Shown here piece after piece: positions 1-10,769 of a stretch of 25,549 nt of DNA; the first letter of the stretch is position 1, and the number at the start of each line of letters is the position of its first letter. The notes under the pieces are model-generated. The model saw only the letters and a program-made list of their open reading frames with translations. It was not told where the DNA came from and did not search any database. Source of the DNA: Ophiothrix spiculata (Eukaryota; Echinodermata; Ophiuroidea; Amphilepidida; Ophiotrichidae); NCBI GenBank assembly GCA_000969725.1, contig JXSR01S010372.1, one strand, 5' to 3'. A program made the position numbers and the translations under genes.

Positions 1-215
1 CTTGCCAGATTAAAGCCCTATTTTTCTTATTACATATCAAAAATTTCACGTCCAAATTCTTTATAGTTTTTGAGATATGGCATTAAACGTTATATTAATT
101 AGCATACTTATTTTTTATTTCTTAACCCTAAACCTCCCAATGGGTAAAAAGGTTACAGATCAAATCACCAAAGTCCGAATACGTCATAGACGGGGGTCCT
201 ATATGGGGACCAAAT

Positions 216-291
216 CGCTGCCTAGGCTTGGTATAGGTGGGCAGGGAATTGGGGTGCGAGAGGTCCCAGGTTCGAGCCCCGGTGGAAACCA
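216..291 (+). pseudogene. tRNA-Pro-like relic (Pol III A/B-box block), copy A
   Basis: A B-box (GGTTCGAGCCC, 269-279) lies 46 bases after an A-box-like TAGGCTTGGTATAGG starting at 223, close to tRNA spacing. The block GGGGTGCGAGAGGTCCC (251-267) nearly matches the anticodon-loop to variable-loop segment of eukaryotic tRNA-Pro, and TTGGTATAGG matches its D-arm. The T-arm pairs with one mismatch. The anticodon stem is about three bases short and no longer pairs, and the 5' and 3' acceptor strands are not complementary, so a functional tRNA is unlikely. It could be a tRNA-derived SINE head or an old tRNA pseudogene carried inside the long repeat. The match to tRNA-Pro is from memory. Confidence 0.6.
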
Positions 292-2263
292 CCATTTTTG
301 ACACCCTTATTTCCGAGTAGATAGGTTTAGAACGAAAGAGGGTTAGTAGGAGGTTAGAGTAAATATATTTTCATCAGCCTCATCCCCAGAGTAGTAAACT
401 TCCCTTTTCTCTGAAGAGCGAACAAGAAGCAAACTAAGGTTTAAAACTCACAAAAATGCATTTCAGAGACAAAGGCCAATTAGTGAGTAAACTAATTCTA
501 CCCATTCTGAAATACAACTAGAAGCTTACAGCTTTAAGTAAAGAACACAATATCAGGTGCATATGAATGCATACTAGAAACATTTTGTTTTGAATGTTTT
601 ATTTGAAACTAACTGTACTTTTGATTTTTTCTTCCACATATTTTTCAACTTGGAATGCTACATCAATATGCTATACTTGAATCAATAAACAGGTAAGTAG
701 TGAATTTCATATGTCTTTTAAAACCATGTCTCAAGATTCAGAGCACTTTGATCAATGATATCTCATTAAAATCAAAAGAAATCTGTTGCAATTCTCACTT
801 TACGCACACCGAACACAACCGATCATTTCAAACCAGTCGTAAGTGCAGCCTCTTGTAATTTTTGCTTCTGAAAATATTTGCAAAGACTATGTTATAAGGA
901 TTAAAATGACACCTCATTGAACTCCAAACGGTTTCTAAGCGATGTCTAACTGTTTTTTAAAGATCAATGAGCCTTATATTTTTGTTGATTTTCCCCAAAA
1001 TATACAGATAATTTCATATTTCCGATCATGTTCTTTAAATGAATGGCTTTTTACAGTAAGTATAAGAATTGCAAATCTGCCTAAAATGATGTTGTCAAAT
1101 TATGACTTTGGCATGTATTTTCACCTGTAGCGCAAAATGAAGTTCGCTGCATTTACGGCTGAACAGGAATGAACAGACACAAACATGTCAATAAAATGTA
1201 GCTGACACAATATATAGTATTCACATATATTTATCTTGATATGACTCAAACCAACAACACTTTAACTACATATTAATAAACATATCAAGTTTGCAAGAAC
1301 ATTTCTATCGTTATCGTTCGTAGACATCTACTAAGGCCAATCTAATGAAGGAATTTATATTTTACTTGTTTAACTAAGTCTTGCAGCAGAGCATGAAACA
1401 TATACTGTTCAAAAATATCTGGAGTACTGATTTTAAAGCAAACGTTCCTTGTTATGCACTAATGGGTGTCAAAAGTACCTTGCACTCACTTGTTAAAGAT
1501 ACAATTGATCTGATCAGCAATTACGAAGCCATGAAATGATTAGAATTTTAAAACTAATGTTTCATAGAGAAACAATCCTTATACCACCCAATACAGGATT
1601 ATTCTATAGAAAAATATGATAAGGCACAGCTATTTATCATTACCAAAAAAAGGTAATGAAAATATCTAATGAAAACGCAGGCTCCATGTCGGCAGCTGGA
1701 AATGTTTCGATATAGGTCATAGGATGTCAAAGCACTGGAAGATGGATTACTTTGTGTATCTTTGAAATGTATTAAATGTGCTGAATTATTGGTCTGTAAT
1801 GCACACTATTATTGGGTGTAGGAATGGCGCAGTTAGAGAACTGGAAATGATAAGTAACTTTATTGCGAGTTGTATTATTAGTCAAATCAAGACAAGTATA
1901 TAGGTTTTTTTTTGAGAATACAGCTCATGTGTCATGTAACGGTAAAACATTATGTTAAATGACCTTCACTTTTATAACCTGAGCTTGACATAGCGTTCAT
2001 AATAATTTTTGATTTCTGCGTTGAAAAAGAACTTCCTGCATTTGAAGTTATAAACGTTTAGCACCTCATTTAATGGTCGAAATTCTTGACCTTTGTCCAA
2101 TTGCTTGAAGCCATGACTTTGAACCTAGGACATTTTAAACTCGATTGTGTCGGGCTACAGAAGTGATATACTTTTTTTACTTCATGGAGCCTGAATATGC
2201 GGTTAGATTTACATAATATATAACTATAGTAGCATTTACGTAGAAACACAAATTTCTAGCTGT

Positions 2264-2411
2264 AATGGTTTTACATGAAAAAAATAAGAAAAAAATCCAT
2301 TTTGGCCTGCTCAAAAGGATGTGTTTGGAACTCCTTGCTTACAACTCATGAAACTCACAAAGACTCAACTGAAGTTATTTATCACCCTTGATGATGGTAG
2401 AAAAATGCCAG
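2264..2411 (+). repeat. Tandem duplication, unit 1 (~148 bp)
   Basis: This unit runs from TAATGGTTTTACATG to AAAAATGCCAG and is followed directly by a second copy at 2412-2566. Copy B of the long repeat shows a single unit at about 25396-25549 that starts like this unit and ends like the next one. Confidence 0.9.
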
Positions 2412-2566
2412 AATGGTTTTAAATGAAACCAAACGAAAGAAAAAAATCACATTTTGGCCCGGTCTAAAGGATGTGTTTGGAACTCCTTGCTTACAACTCA
2501 TGAAACTCACAAAGACCAAACTGAAGTTATTTATCACCCTTGATGATGGTAGAATAATGCCAGATG
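2412..2566 (+). repeat. Tandem duplication, unit 2 (~155 bp)
   Basis: This is the second unit, starting AATGGTTTTAAATGAAACC and ending AGAATAATGCCAGATG. It differs from unit 1 mainly in the purine-rich stretch near 2430-2450 and in scattered substitutions. It holds most of a 68-codon open frame. The same frame is broken in unit 1, and copy B ends quickly in another frame, so I do not call it a gene. Confidence 0.9.
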
Positions 2567-3590
2567 CTAAGAGTACAAATGGTATTCATAACATGCTTGC
2601 AAAAAGGTCATTCGTTTAAATAACATTTGGATTGCATTTGAATGGGTTGAAGACTATGATAAGTCAAAAGACAAAATACAAGTTTGCTTCATGTGAAAGT
2701 ACTTAAATGTTTCTGTAATTATTAGAGCATGAATTAGGTACCAAATTGTCTCTGTAATACATTGTTTTAAGCATTACAATATATGACTAAAGATATGATA
2801 TAGCTTATAATTTCTTTTGAGATTGTTTTCATATGCTATCAATACAAATAAACCCTATAATTTTATATAACTAAAGATGTAGTTTTTGAGGTAGGTTATT
2901 CATTGCTTAAATGCCTACTAATTCCATTCATATGTTGTAGATTACAAATCAAATAATCAATAAACTTTATATTTCCCTGCTAACCTACTCAAATACTCAA
3001 ATATAATATTTAGAAAGATAGCCATTGCAAATACATGTGTTGGTTAAAGCAATAATGACGAAACATTTTCTTATTTTTAGCATGTTTTTTTTTTCAAACG
3101 AGGAATTGTAATGAAACTGTTTCTAACTTTAAACATGTGTTGGTAAAGCAAATAAATTAATGCTGTTGAAACTCTTTCCCTTAAAATCAAAATTATTAGC
3201 TTAAACAAAACATGCTGAAAAGGACACAGTCTCACCAAATCAATAGCATTTACTATGTGTCAAAGAAACAATAGTTGTTATGAAACTGTTTCAACTTTTC
3301 TTTTTTTTAGTGTGCATATATGACTATGCTAGAAATAAAATTATTTTATCTTCGCAAAAAAGATCTTGTGCAAGGTGTTAAAAAATGTGACTATTGTTTC
3401 GACAATTACCATCTATTTGATATTAATAACACCTTTCACATATATTTGTGGAGTGGAAGTAGTAATTTTAGAAAACATGGAAGAAGACATGGTTGAATAC
3501 GTGTCACGTGTTAGAAAACGTGTAGCATTTTACGTGCTCTATCAAGCTAGGAGTGTAGGAAAAATATCAAAAACAAAATTTTATTTTAGT
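2567..3590. repeat. AT-rich stretch with short interspersed direct repeats
   Basis: No gene is seen. ACATGTGTTGGT followed by AAAGCAA occurs at about 3033 and 3133. A 25-base segment centred on ATGAAACTGTTTC occurs at about 3106-3130 and 3276-3300 with only a few mismatches. The differing spacings (about 100 and 170) do not define one clean tandem unit. This may be a decayed repeat. The 122-codon frame at 3366-3734 runs into the A/C-rich tract and has no recognisable domain. Confidence 0.4.
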
Positions 3591-3664
3591 CTTCAGCAAA
3601 ACAAAAACAAACAGACAAACATCCCTACAAACCAACCAAAACACACACAAACAAACAAAAAACC
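3588..3664. repeat. A/C-rich simple sequence
   Basis: Low-complexity tract made of imperfect CAAA, CAAAC and CA units on the + strand. It produces artificial open frames on both strands (K/Q/T/N-rich on +, C/F/V-rich on -), which should be ignored. Confidence 0.7.
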
Positions 3665-5882
3665 TGCATTAAAGTTTGGCGGCAGCCATTTTGAGACTGT
3701 TGCTTCATTGTTACTCCTAGACCGGAACACATAAGTGACAAGGCTAACAAAGCTTACAGCATATTCCATTATGTGAAACCTTTCAAGTGTCCTTGGGAAT
3801 TTACAGAGTGGTGTTTTGTGTAAGAACACTTACGCTTACCACATTTAGCCAATTACCCAAAGGCTGTGATGGAAAACAAACAAAAGAGAAATATTTCTTG
3901 CGGGTTTCCTCAATTCTTTGTTTAGCTTGTTTATTTAATAGAACGTAACAGATCCACAGTTGTTATAAGAATATATGGCGAAGATAGATATTCAGCGGTA
4001 AAGACAAATACAATCTACCTATTAGAGAGCATTTGCGCTTCCATATATATACGTATATTCAAAATGTGTTTTGTCACCAAATGTATATTATCATCTGTTT
4101 TTGTTTATGTTGTTTATCCGCAGAATTTTTATCTAATTCATTAATTTCACGTCTTTTTAAAGATAACCACATGAATTATGTTTCAAAAGAAACTTCAATA
4201 AAGGAATCGAACTGCGCAGTGCTTTAGAAATAGTCGTATAAAACATAAGTCATAAACACTTATCCTCGTATTTAACCAAAAAAAAATATCTTAACTCTGC
4301 ACATACCGAAAATCAAAGTCTGCACTGAATATACTTCCTACACATACCTCAGGACAAAGACATACATCTGTTTTCGGAGTATGGCTGTATGTTTAAGTGA
4401 ACCGCTCACTGTTATCTAGCAGCGCCACTTAGTTCGTTAACACTACTGTAGCTTTTATAAACCCTAAGCAAATGCTTATAGAAACCCTAATGATTATATT
4501 GACTCTTTGCTAACCTTTTATCACAGTCGATTTTCTGGAAACCATTTTGTTTTGATAAGGTCGTAATAATATTTGCCTGTCTAATTATTTGATTGTTAAT
4601 GGTACTATATTAAAAATATATGCTTTAGACTGATTATTTTAATGAGGCACAATATACCCAATTAAATATAATTTGTAAATATCACAATTTCCATATACGT
4701 AAGTTGCACTTAAGCTTGGTTTCGCGTCCCTGGAACATGTCACTTTTGTTTGGTTAAGCGACCAGTTTGAGCGGAATATGGTTGCAAGGCAAAATGTTAG
4801 TCCATTTTGTTTATATTTTTCTTTACATTTAATGTTGACCACCATACATACTTATTTTCAAAATTCAAGACATATCTATCGCTGACATTATTTTTATATT
4901 CGCGAATAATTATAAATCGTAACAGGATAGCTCAGTGATATTAATATGTACAGCAACTCGCTGTGATTCACATCACCGTATTATGAGTTTTTACAGACAC
5001 AGTAAAGGCGCATCAATGCAATATTGTAGCTCCCGGTTAACTTCTACATTAGCTGATCAATCAGATCCGTCAATTACGCAGCCCATATTTTTCAATATCA
5101 ATAATACATTTAATAAAGCGGCTAAATTTGGTGACTGTAAAAGGATGTCACGATCAGTGTCCGTAATGGAGTATATTCACAGAGCTTTCTATACATAAAC
5201 ATTTGAAATCGATTGGATGTGCTGCGGTATTTGTTCACTTACCCGGCCATTGGCTGGTGAAGATGGAATACATAGGTCGCACGGTCACGATAGCTAATTC
5301 AGGTTGTTCCAGTGGTTTTAATATCACTTGAGAATCCACAAAATTCATGAGATACCAGCAATTCTTCATGAACAATAGCTTATTGTCGTTATGAGTATAG
5401 ACAATTAAATATGTCTTCGTTTGTTAGATTGACGCTACTAAGATTACACTGGAAGTTCACATTTGAAAAATAAGTTGTGTATTATAGTTAATAGGTATTT
5501 CAAATTAACCGATACTAGACATTAGATAGTGTTTTTTGCTTTTGGCGATAATAAAAACAAATATTAAGATGCAACTGTCAACTAATAAGTATCAATTAAT
5601 GAATTAAGGTAAGAAATATTTGAAGCGTAAGCATTAAGCACTTTGATAATATTATGAACCAAATGACCATCATTATCAGGCTGACATTGGACAGACAAGT
5701 ATATCTGTTTCAAAGGTACTTTTTTTCATGAAAACGGCCATTATTCTTCCTGCAAAACCACTGAATTGGATGTAAAATGGAGCATATATGAAATATTTTC
5801 AATGGTGACCTATTTTTATTCGATTCCAATGGAATTTCACAGATAAGCCATATTTTCGTTTAATTTATATGCTGAACATTTA
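3665..5882. other. No gene seen
   Basis: AT-rich sequence without a recognisable gene, RNA or mobile element. The 87-codon frame at 4935-5198 has no domain I recognise. An 18-base word, ATCCTCGTATTTAACCAA (4262-4279), recurs at 10095-10112. Confidence 0.5.
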
Positions 5883-6051
5883 GGCCCGTATTCCAGAAAG
5901 GTGTTTAGCTAAATCAAGGTTTTTATTTCTCGTCAACAGCACGACTCATTGAACTGTTCTGCTTAAAAGCTGCAATGATGCGTATCATTCCTGGACAGTT
6001 GATGCTCAGTTAACCAATGGTTTAGCTAAACATATTTCTGGAATACGGGCC
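5883..6051. mobile_element. MITE-like element with GGCCCGTATTC termini
   Basis: The ends are perfect 17-base inverted repeats, GGCCCGTATTCCAGAAA (5883-5899) and its complement (6035-6051). The arms continue imperfectly through GTTTAGCTAAA to about 37 bases on each side. The 169-bp body has no open frame, so the element is non-autonomous. Its ends share GGCCCRTATTC and a following GAAA with the foldback at 10770-10898. Flanking bases are TTA on the left and ATC on the right, so no target-site duplication is visible. The terminal style resembles PIF/Harbinger-type MITEs, which is inference. Confidence 0.85.
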
Positions 6052-7845
6052 ATCATGTTTTCCGAACGATTTCTGTCGTGGTATTGATTAATTCTAAAGA
6101 TACGGCCTAAACATGTTTTATTGCTTTCTCACAGATTATTTAAGCTTACTGTTTTTTTAAGGATTAAACCTTATTATCGTGCTGCTGTCCTTCACAAGAA
6201 ATTTAAAAGCGGTTATCATGTATACCAGACATAATAAACAAAAGGAATTATCACCTGCAATGTAATATGTACTGCAACCGTATTATCCGTAGGTGTTCAA
6301 GCTTCTTTTTTTTTACATTACAGATGCCTTGTATTGAAATTATCTGAACAGGGTTTTTTTTAACTTACTTCAGTAGCTGCCTAGCAAATTATCCTAGTAA
6401 TCAGATGGTCGCGATTCGCTGAAGAAGGCGTTTCCATTGGTAGAATTGCGCCGTTCTTGAAAAATGAATGGATGGAGTATTACCATTGGATAGGAAAACA
6501 TGTTTGAAATATTTTTTTCTATTACGTGTGTGGGTGTGTGCTTCGAAATGCTTTCTTGAAAATTTTATTATGATGTAAATTATGGTCATTTGCACTGAAC
6601 TTTGACATGACAACCACCCGATTCAACACACACAAAAAGTAGTATGACAGTAAGATACACTAATATAGCAAAGACGTTTCATGTTTAATAATATTCTGTG
6701 GAATTACTTAAAATAAAAATTATTATTCAAAAAACGTACGTGTTGAATAAATTTGTCGCTTGTCCAAGTAGTTTTATCAACACAATAAGTGGTGCTACAC
6801 AGACACGTAGCATTACTAGATTATACGTGTTGTTATTCTTTGTCTGTCCGTTGTATAATGAAATTGTATTCCGAATTCCTAGGATGTTTATTCATTGTTT
6901 AAGTTATTTAAGTCTACACATACATTTGATTTGGAGTGAAGTAATTTAGATATAGAATATTCTATCGAATTATCCGGATGCTTCTTTTTCACGCGTGTAC
7001 ATGTAATTGATGTAGATATTTCTGCTGCTTCTTTATTGATGCGCTTGAGACTTATATCATATTTGAAGAAACATTAATGATATTAACTTTATAATAACAA
7101 ATCTGAAATACATCACGTATGAAAAATAAACTGGCATATTTATCTAATTTACATTATTTTAACATGTCTATACCTATGGCCACATCTTTGTTTTAATATC
7201 ATAATTACCAGAACCAAGTAAAACACACGATCGACTGCAGACATTACCGTAAGCTATTCAGCACACTTACTTCGAGGACTCGTTCTCTAAGGTAAAGTGC
7301 TATTTTGACTTTACAATGAAGAGTGTATGTGACTGGCGTACATATGGGTATACATTTAGACCTCATATAAAATTAGGTATGAAACACTGTCTCCAGTTTC
7401 TTTACTCAATGAATATTTCAAAGCACATCAGTGAACGTTTTTCGAAACACCTGTCAGTGGTATATAATAGCCGCTCGCACGAAATGAGTGCAAAGTCGCA
7501 AGGAAAATTTTGTATGCAAACGTAAAAATGAAGTTGAAAGGTACGTCATATTTAATGATGCAAACTACACTAAAGGGCGTTGTTTTCTCCAACATTTAAA
7601 GGTTATAGATCCCTTAAGCGCAAGGTTGAGTTCCTGCTTATCATTGTTTCTTAAATTTTATCTGCTTATGAAAAAGGGAAATGTAAAATGTAGCCAATCC
7701 AAATTAATGATTTTCCTAAACTAAAAACGTTACGACTTTTTGGACATTTTATAGGAACATGTCCATATTTGCTTCCTTCTAAAGCTGAATATACATAGCC
7801 ATATGCTGACAATTCTCTTTCAAAAGAAAATTCCTGTGTATTATA
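6052..7845. other. No gene seen
   Basis: AT-rich sequence. All open frames are under about 85 codons and lack recognisable motifs. No RNA gene or inverted-repeat element was found. Confidence 0.5.
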
Positions 7846-7978
7846 GTGATTTGCAAAATACAGCAAAAAGTCCTGTGGGTGGATTTATATAAACAAGATT
7901 GAGGTGAAAGAATCACTGATCACGTAATATTTTTGAAACAAGGCAATTAACTGTCCTCAGGACTGCACGTGTGCCGGT
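7846..7978 (+). repeat. Diverged ~130-bp repeat, copy 1
   Basis: This aligns with about 9933-10070 in the same orientation. Shared blocks in order are AAAATACAG, AAAGTCC, GAGGTGAAA, a TCAC-GA-CAC cluster and GCACGTG. Copy 1 contains the palindrome GTCCTCAGGAC and a CACGTG E-box core. The copies are well diverged with several indels. It is not a tRNA or a known RNA that I recognise. It may be an old dispersed repeat or a duplicated regulatory element. Confidence 0.55.
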
Positions 7979-8447
7979 GTATTGTTGAAAGACACGAAAA
8001 TATTGATATATTCACATAAAATCAATTCGTAATATACTGCACAACTTTAACTTTTACAAGAATAATCCTAAACTCGTTTTTTATGGAATTTTAGGACTGT
8101 AATCGCCATATTAATGTATCGCATTAGATATTTTTTTTTTCATTTTAATGAAAGTTTAATCGCCTCAAAGCCGTTTAAGGGTACTGATTTTTCACAATAT
8201 ATAGACGCTTAAAATTCAAATTCAAATTATTTATTAAGCTTGATTATCTTGTTTGATTTGTGCTCAAATTAAACTTTCTAGACGTTAGATGCCTCATTTG
8301 TTATCTTTAGCAGCTCACTGATCTTATACGAGATATACAGTATTAGTCTTACCATTCGCTCAATGACATCTTATACTGTATTGACCATGTTGACTGTACG
8401 TCTCGTTTGTAAAAAAACCTGTCACAAATACATTTTTATACTCAAGC
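7979..8447. other. No gene seen
   Basis: AT-rich spacer between the diverged repeat and the TTAA-flanked element, with no recognisable feature. Confidence 0.5.
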
Positions 8448-8796
8448 TTAAAGTAATACTATAAAGTGTTAAAATGAAGCTCCACCCGTCACCCATGACT
8501 TCTGATATTTTTAGCTTTATTGGGTTTAATTTTGGTAGATATTAATACCCTCCAAACGATTTGGCTTAATATGCTTACTTTTTCTGTTATGGTCACTTTT
8601 TTGTATCGGTATCCCGAATTTAATTCCACGTGTATTAATATAGTAAAGCATGCATGTGCTTTTTTATCTATTTTTTGTGGTAAAACAAGTTTTCGACAAA
8701 ATTCACTTACAAACACTTTTAGATTGTCACATTCCTTCATTTAAGGCCGTTTTACTCAAAACCATTTCTGATCAAAATCTTATAGTATTGCTTTAA
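8448..8796. mobile_element. TTAA-flanked MITE-like element (349 bp)
   Basis: TTAAAGTAATACTATAA (8448-8464) is matched by its inverted complement at 8780-8796 in 16 of 17 positions. Both ends therefore carry TTAA, which could be the target duplication of a TTAA-specific (piggyBac-like) insertion or part of the terminal repeat. The inverted repeat does not continue inward. Overlapping 74- and 83-codon frames on opposite strands fill the interior and show no transposase signature. The terminal bases after TTAA (AG) are not the CCC typical of piggyBac, so family assignment is open. Confidence 0.6.
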
Positions 8797-8890
8797 GCGA
8801 ACAAGAAGTAATGATACTTCTATGGGCAGTACTATTCCTTGTGTTGATAAAGCTACTTGGACAGTTGACACGTTTGGTCAACGCTACCGT

Positions 8891-8968
8891 ATTTCGAATG
8901 TTAAATCTTTAAGTGTATTTTGAATGTTAAATCTTTCAGTGTAAGTTGCATGGTAAATCTTTAAATAG
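8891..8968 (+). repeat. Three tandem 26-bp units
   Basis: Units are at 8891-8916, 8917-8942 and 8943-8968. Each carries a core GAATGTTAAATCTTT or a variant (GCATGGTAAATCTTT in the third). The first two differ at only two positions, and the third is more diverged. Confidence 0.85.
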
Positions 8969-9276
8969 GGATCAACGAGATAACATCATTATTACCGTGC
9001 TTCTTTTTGGACGGAACAAACTTAACAACTTATGGTTAGTTACTAATGCATTGACAATTGCATAATATATCAGAATCAGTAATATTTAATTTGTTTAATC
9101 TGATGCATGATGGACATGATGCATAATGGTGAAAAAATGGAATGAGCTTTTAGAACTATGCAGGGGAAAAAGATAAAATCACAAACAAAAGGAAGTTACA
9201 TTTCTGCAACAAAGTGCGGGGAATTCTGCCTAATTTTTCCTATGGACATGCCAGTGAATAATATATTTACGATATA
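8969..9276. other. No gene seen
   Basis: AT-rich flank of the mariner-like element. The 70-codon frame at 9158-9370 crosses the element boundary and is not a gene. Confidence 0.5.
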
Positions 9277-9867
9277 CAGGGTGTTCCAGAAAAAAAAGAC
9301 CTTTATATTCTTTGCGTGTTTCTTGGGTATAACGGATAGTCAGAACGTATATAAAGATTGCATTTTATAGCTCATGACTTGAACTTTCAGATTTTGTTTG
9401 TTTCATTTCAATCGGTAGAGTACAACAAAAGTTATGTTTTATCAAATATCGGTGTGGATTTTTTTCTGGTCCAATTTCATGATTATTGGCCATAAAGAAG
9501 TGGTGTTTCTGAAAGGAAAACTTGTCATATCTGTCTTATTTTTACATCAATGTCGTTCATTTTTTCAGAAGATATAAAAGAGACAATGCATATAATAAAT
9601 TAGTAAACATTGTGACGGTTGAATGAGCAGATCAATGATAATACTCAATAAAACCTCATTTAAGGGGAACTTACGAAATCGTGAAATTGGACCAGAACAA
9701 ATATTTGACAAAGCATAACTTTTGTTGTACACAGCCGATTGAAATTAAAGAAACGGTATCTAAAAGTTCAATTCATGGGCTATTAGATACAGCCAAAATT
9801 TCTAACTATCCGTTAAATTCAAGAAAATTACACACAAAGATTGTAAGATTTTTTCTGGGATACCCTG
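9277..9867. mobile_element. Mariner-like foldback element (591 bp, ~200-bp arms)
   Basis: The left end CAGGGTGTTCCAGAAAA and the right end (complement CAGGGTATCCCAGAAAA) are flanked on both sides by TA (9275-9276 and 9868-9869), the target of Tc1/mariner transposons. The inverted arms extend far inward: left about 9277-9484, right about 9677-9867. They share long blocks such as TTTCAATCGG, TACAACAAAAGTTATG and CTGGTCCAATTTCA. The central 190 bp is unpaired and non-coding. No transposase with a DDE/D motif is present, so it is non-autonomous. Open frames within it only read through the arms. Confidence 0.88.
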
Positions 9868-9932
9868 TACCGTTTATGATAACAAAGCTAATCAATTCAT
9901 TTTCATATATTGTAAAAATTCCTCAATTTAAT

Positions 9933-10070
9933 TGGAAATAAGTGTCTTGTAAAAATACAGTGTAAAGTCCCGTGTGGGTCAACAATATGGATATCGAGGT
10001 GAAAAGGTCACCGACCACTTTTCATGTAAACAGCACAAAGGATGCTCCCTAGAAGAGCACGTGCGAGGTT
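9933..10070 (+). repeat. Diverged ~130-bp repeat, copy 2
   Basis: Partner of 7846-7978, starting about 70 bases right of the mariner-like element. It keeps TGTAAAAATACAG, AAAGTCCCGTG, ATCGAGGTGAAA, GGTCACCGACCAC and GAGCACGTGCG. Relative to copy 1 it has lost short segments near the middle. Function unknown. Confidence 0.55.
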
Positions 10071-10769
10071 TTATTTATAAAAAGAGAAATTATAATCCTC
10101 GTATTTAACCAATAGCTACTTTGGAAGTACAGTTATATAAATATGGTAAAAATTGATGTGATGTTTGATAAATAAAATAGTGATATCTTTAATATGCATA
10201 TAATAAACTAAGATAAGGTGACCAGTACATAGAATTACGGTCTTTTTTTAGAATCATCTACGTAACGGTGTGTTCTCTCATTAAACGCAATAAAGGCTTA
10301 TCATGGAATATGTAAATACTTTAACATTTACTACATTCATATTTATAGAACAAGTTTTGGATATCTCTCAGTATGGGGATAGAATATCGCTCTTGTCTTT
10401 AAGTACAATTTTAGCGACATGTTTTAGAATGTTCGGATAAACATAATAACGGACGACCTATAGAAACAAAGTAATAATCAAATCTTAAGGGTTTTAATTT
10501 CAAGAAACTTTGGTGTAGATGCTAACATCATCCTTTAAATTTCATTTTCTTCCTTTTTATAGTATCTCTGAGGTATAGTATTCACAACAAACCTATTCTG
10601 TACGGCATGTCACACATCTAAATGCTCAACATTTAAAATTAATTGTTTGGTTGCAAATAAATTTTATATTGTAAAGTTTACATTTAGGTATAAATTTAGA
10701 TCGTAGGAGTAACATCTATTTTAAAGTTATTAGAATTTTAGGGCTACAATCTATTTTGTTAATAGAACA
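10071..10769. other. No gene seen
   Basis: AT-rich sequence with no recognisable gene. It contains the second occurrence (10095-10112) of the 18-base word found at 4262. Confidence 0.5.

Larger units (their letters stand above)
1..2566 (+). repeat. Long direct repeat, copy A
   Basis: This stretch matches about 23093-25549 in the same orientation, colinearly from the first base of the window to the GCCAGATG at 2566. By eye identity is around 90%, with long identical blocks such as 1681-1740 and about 1300-1350. Indels are small: copy B has extra bases near its start and about 20 extra near 24490. The copy begins before the window, so its left edge is not visible. It contains the tRNA-Pro-like block and a terminal tandem duplication. 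The short open frames inside (77-301, 942-1130, 2413-2619) are not conserved as frames in copy B, so the unit looks non-coding. It could be half of a large tandem duplication, a dispersed repeat family, or an assembly duplication. Confidence 0.95.

Noticed and set aside
77..301. 74-codon open frame across the tRNA-like block
   Set aside because: The frame covers a tRNA-derived relic, and the indels that distinguish copy B break it.
942..1130. 62-codon open frame in copy A
   Set aside because: The start codon and frame are lost in copy B through indels and substitutions, with no sign of synonymous constraint.
2413..2619. 68-codon frame beginning in the tandem unit (MVLNETKRKKK...)
   Set aside because: The equivalent frame hits an early stop in unit 1 and the copy B unit reads differently. 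No domain is recognisable.
3366..3829. Overlapping frames on both strands (122 and 78 codons)
   Set aside because: Both are extended by the A/C-rich low-complexity tract at 3588-3664.
4935..5198. 87-codon frame with fairly balanced composition
   Set aside because: The longest frame in its stretch that is not low-complexity, but it has no known motif, no promoter or splice context I can defend, and no homologous copy to test. A translated database search would decide.
8489..8744. Two overlapping frames on opposite strands
   Set aside because: Both lie inside the TTAA-flanked element and show no transposase motif, so chance openness is more likely.
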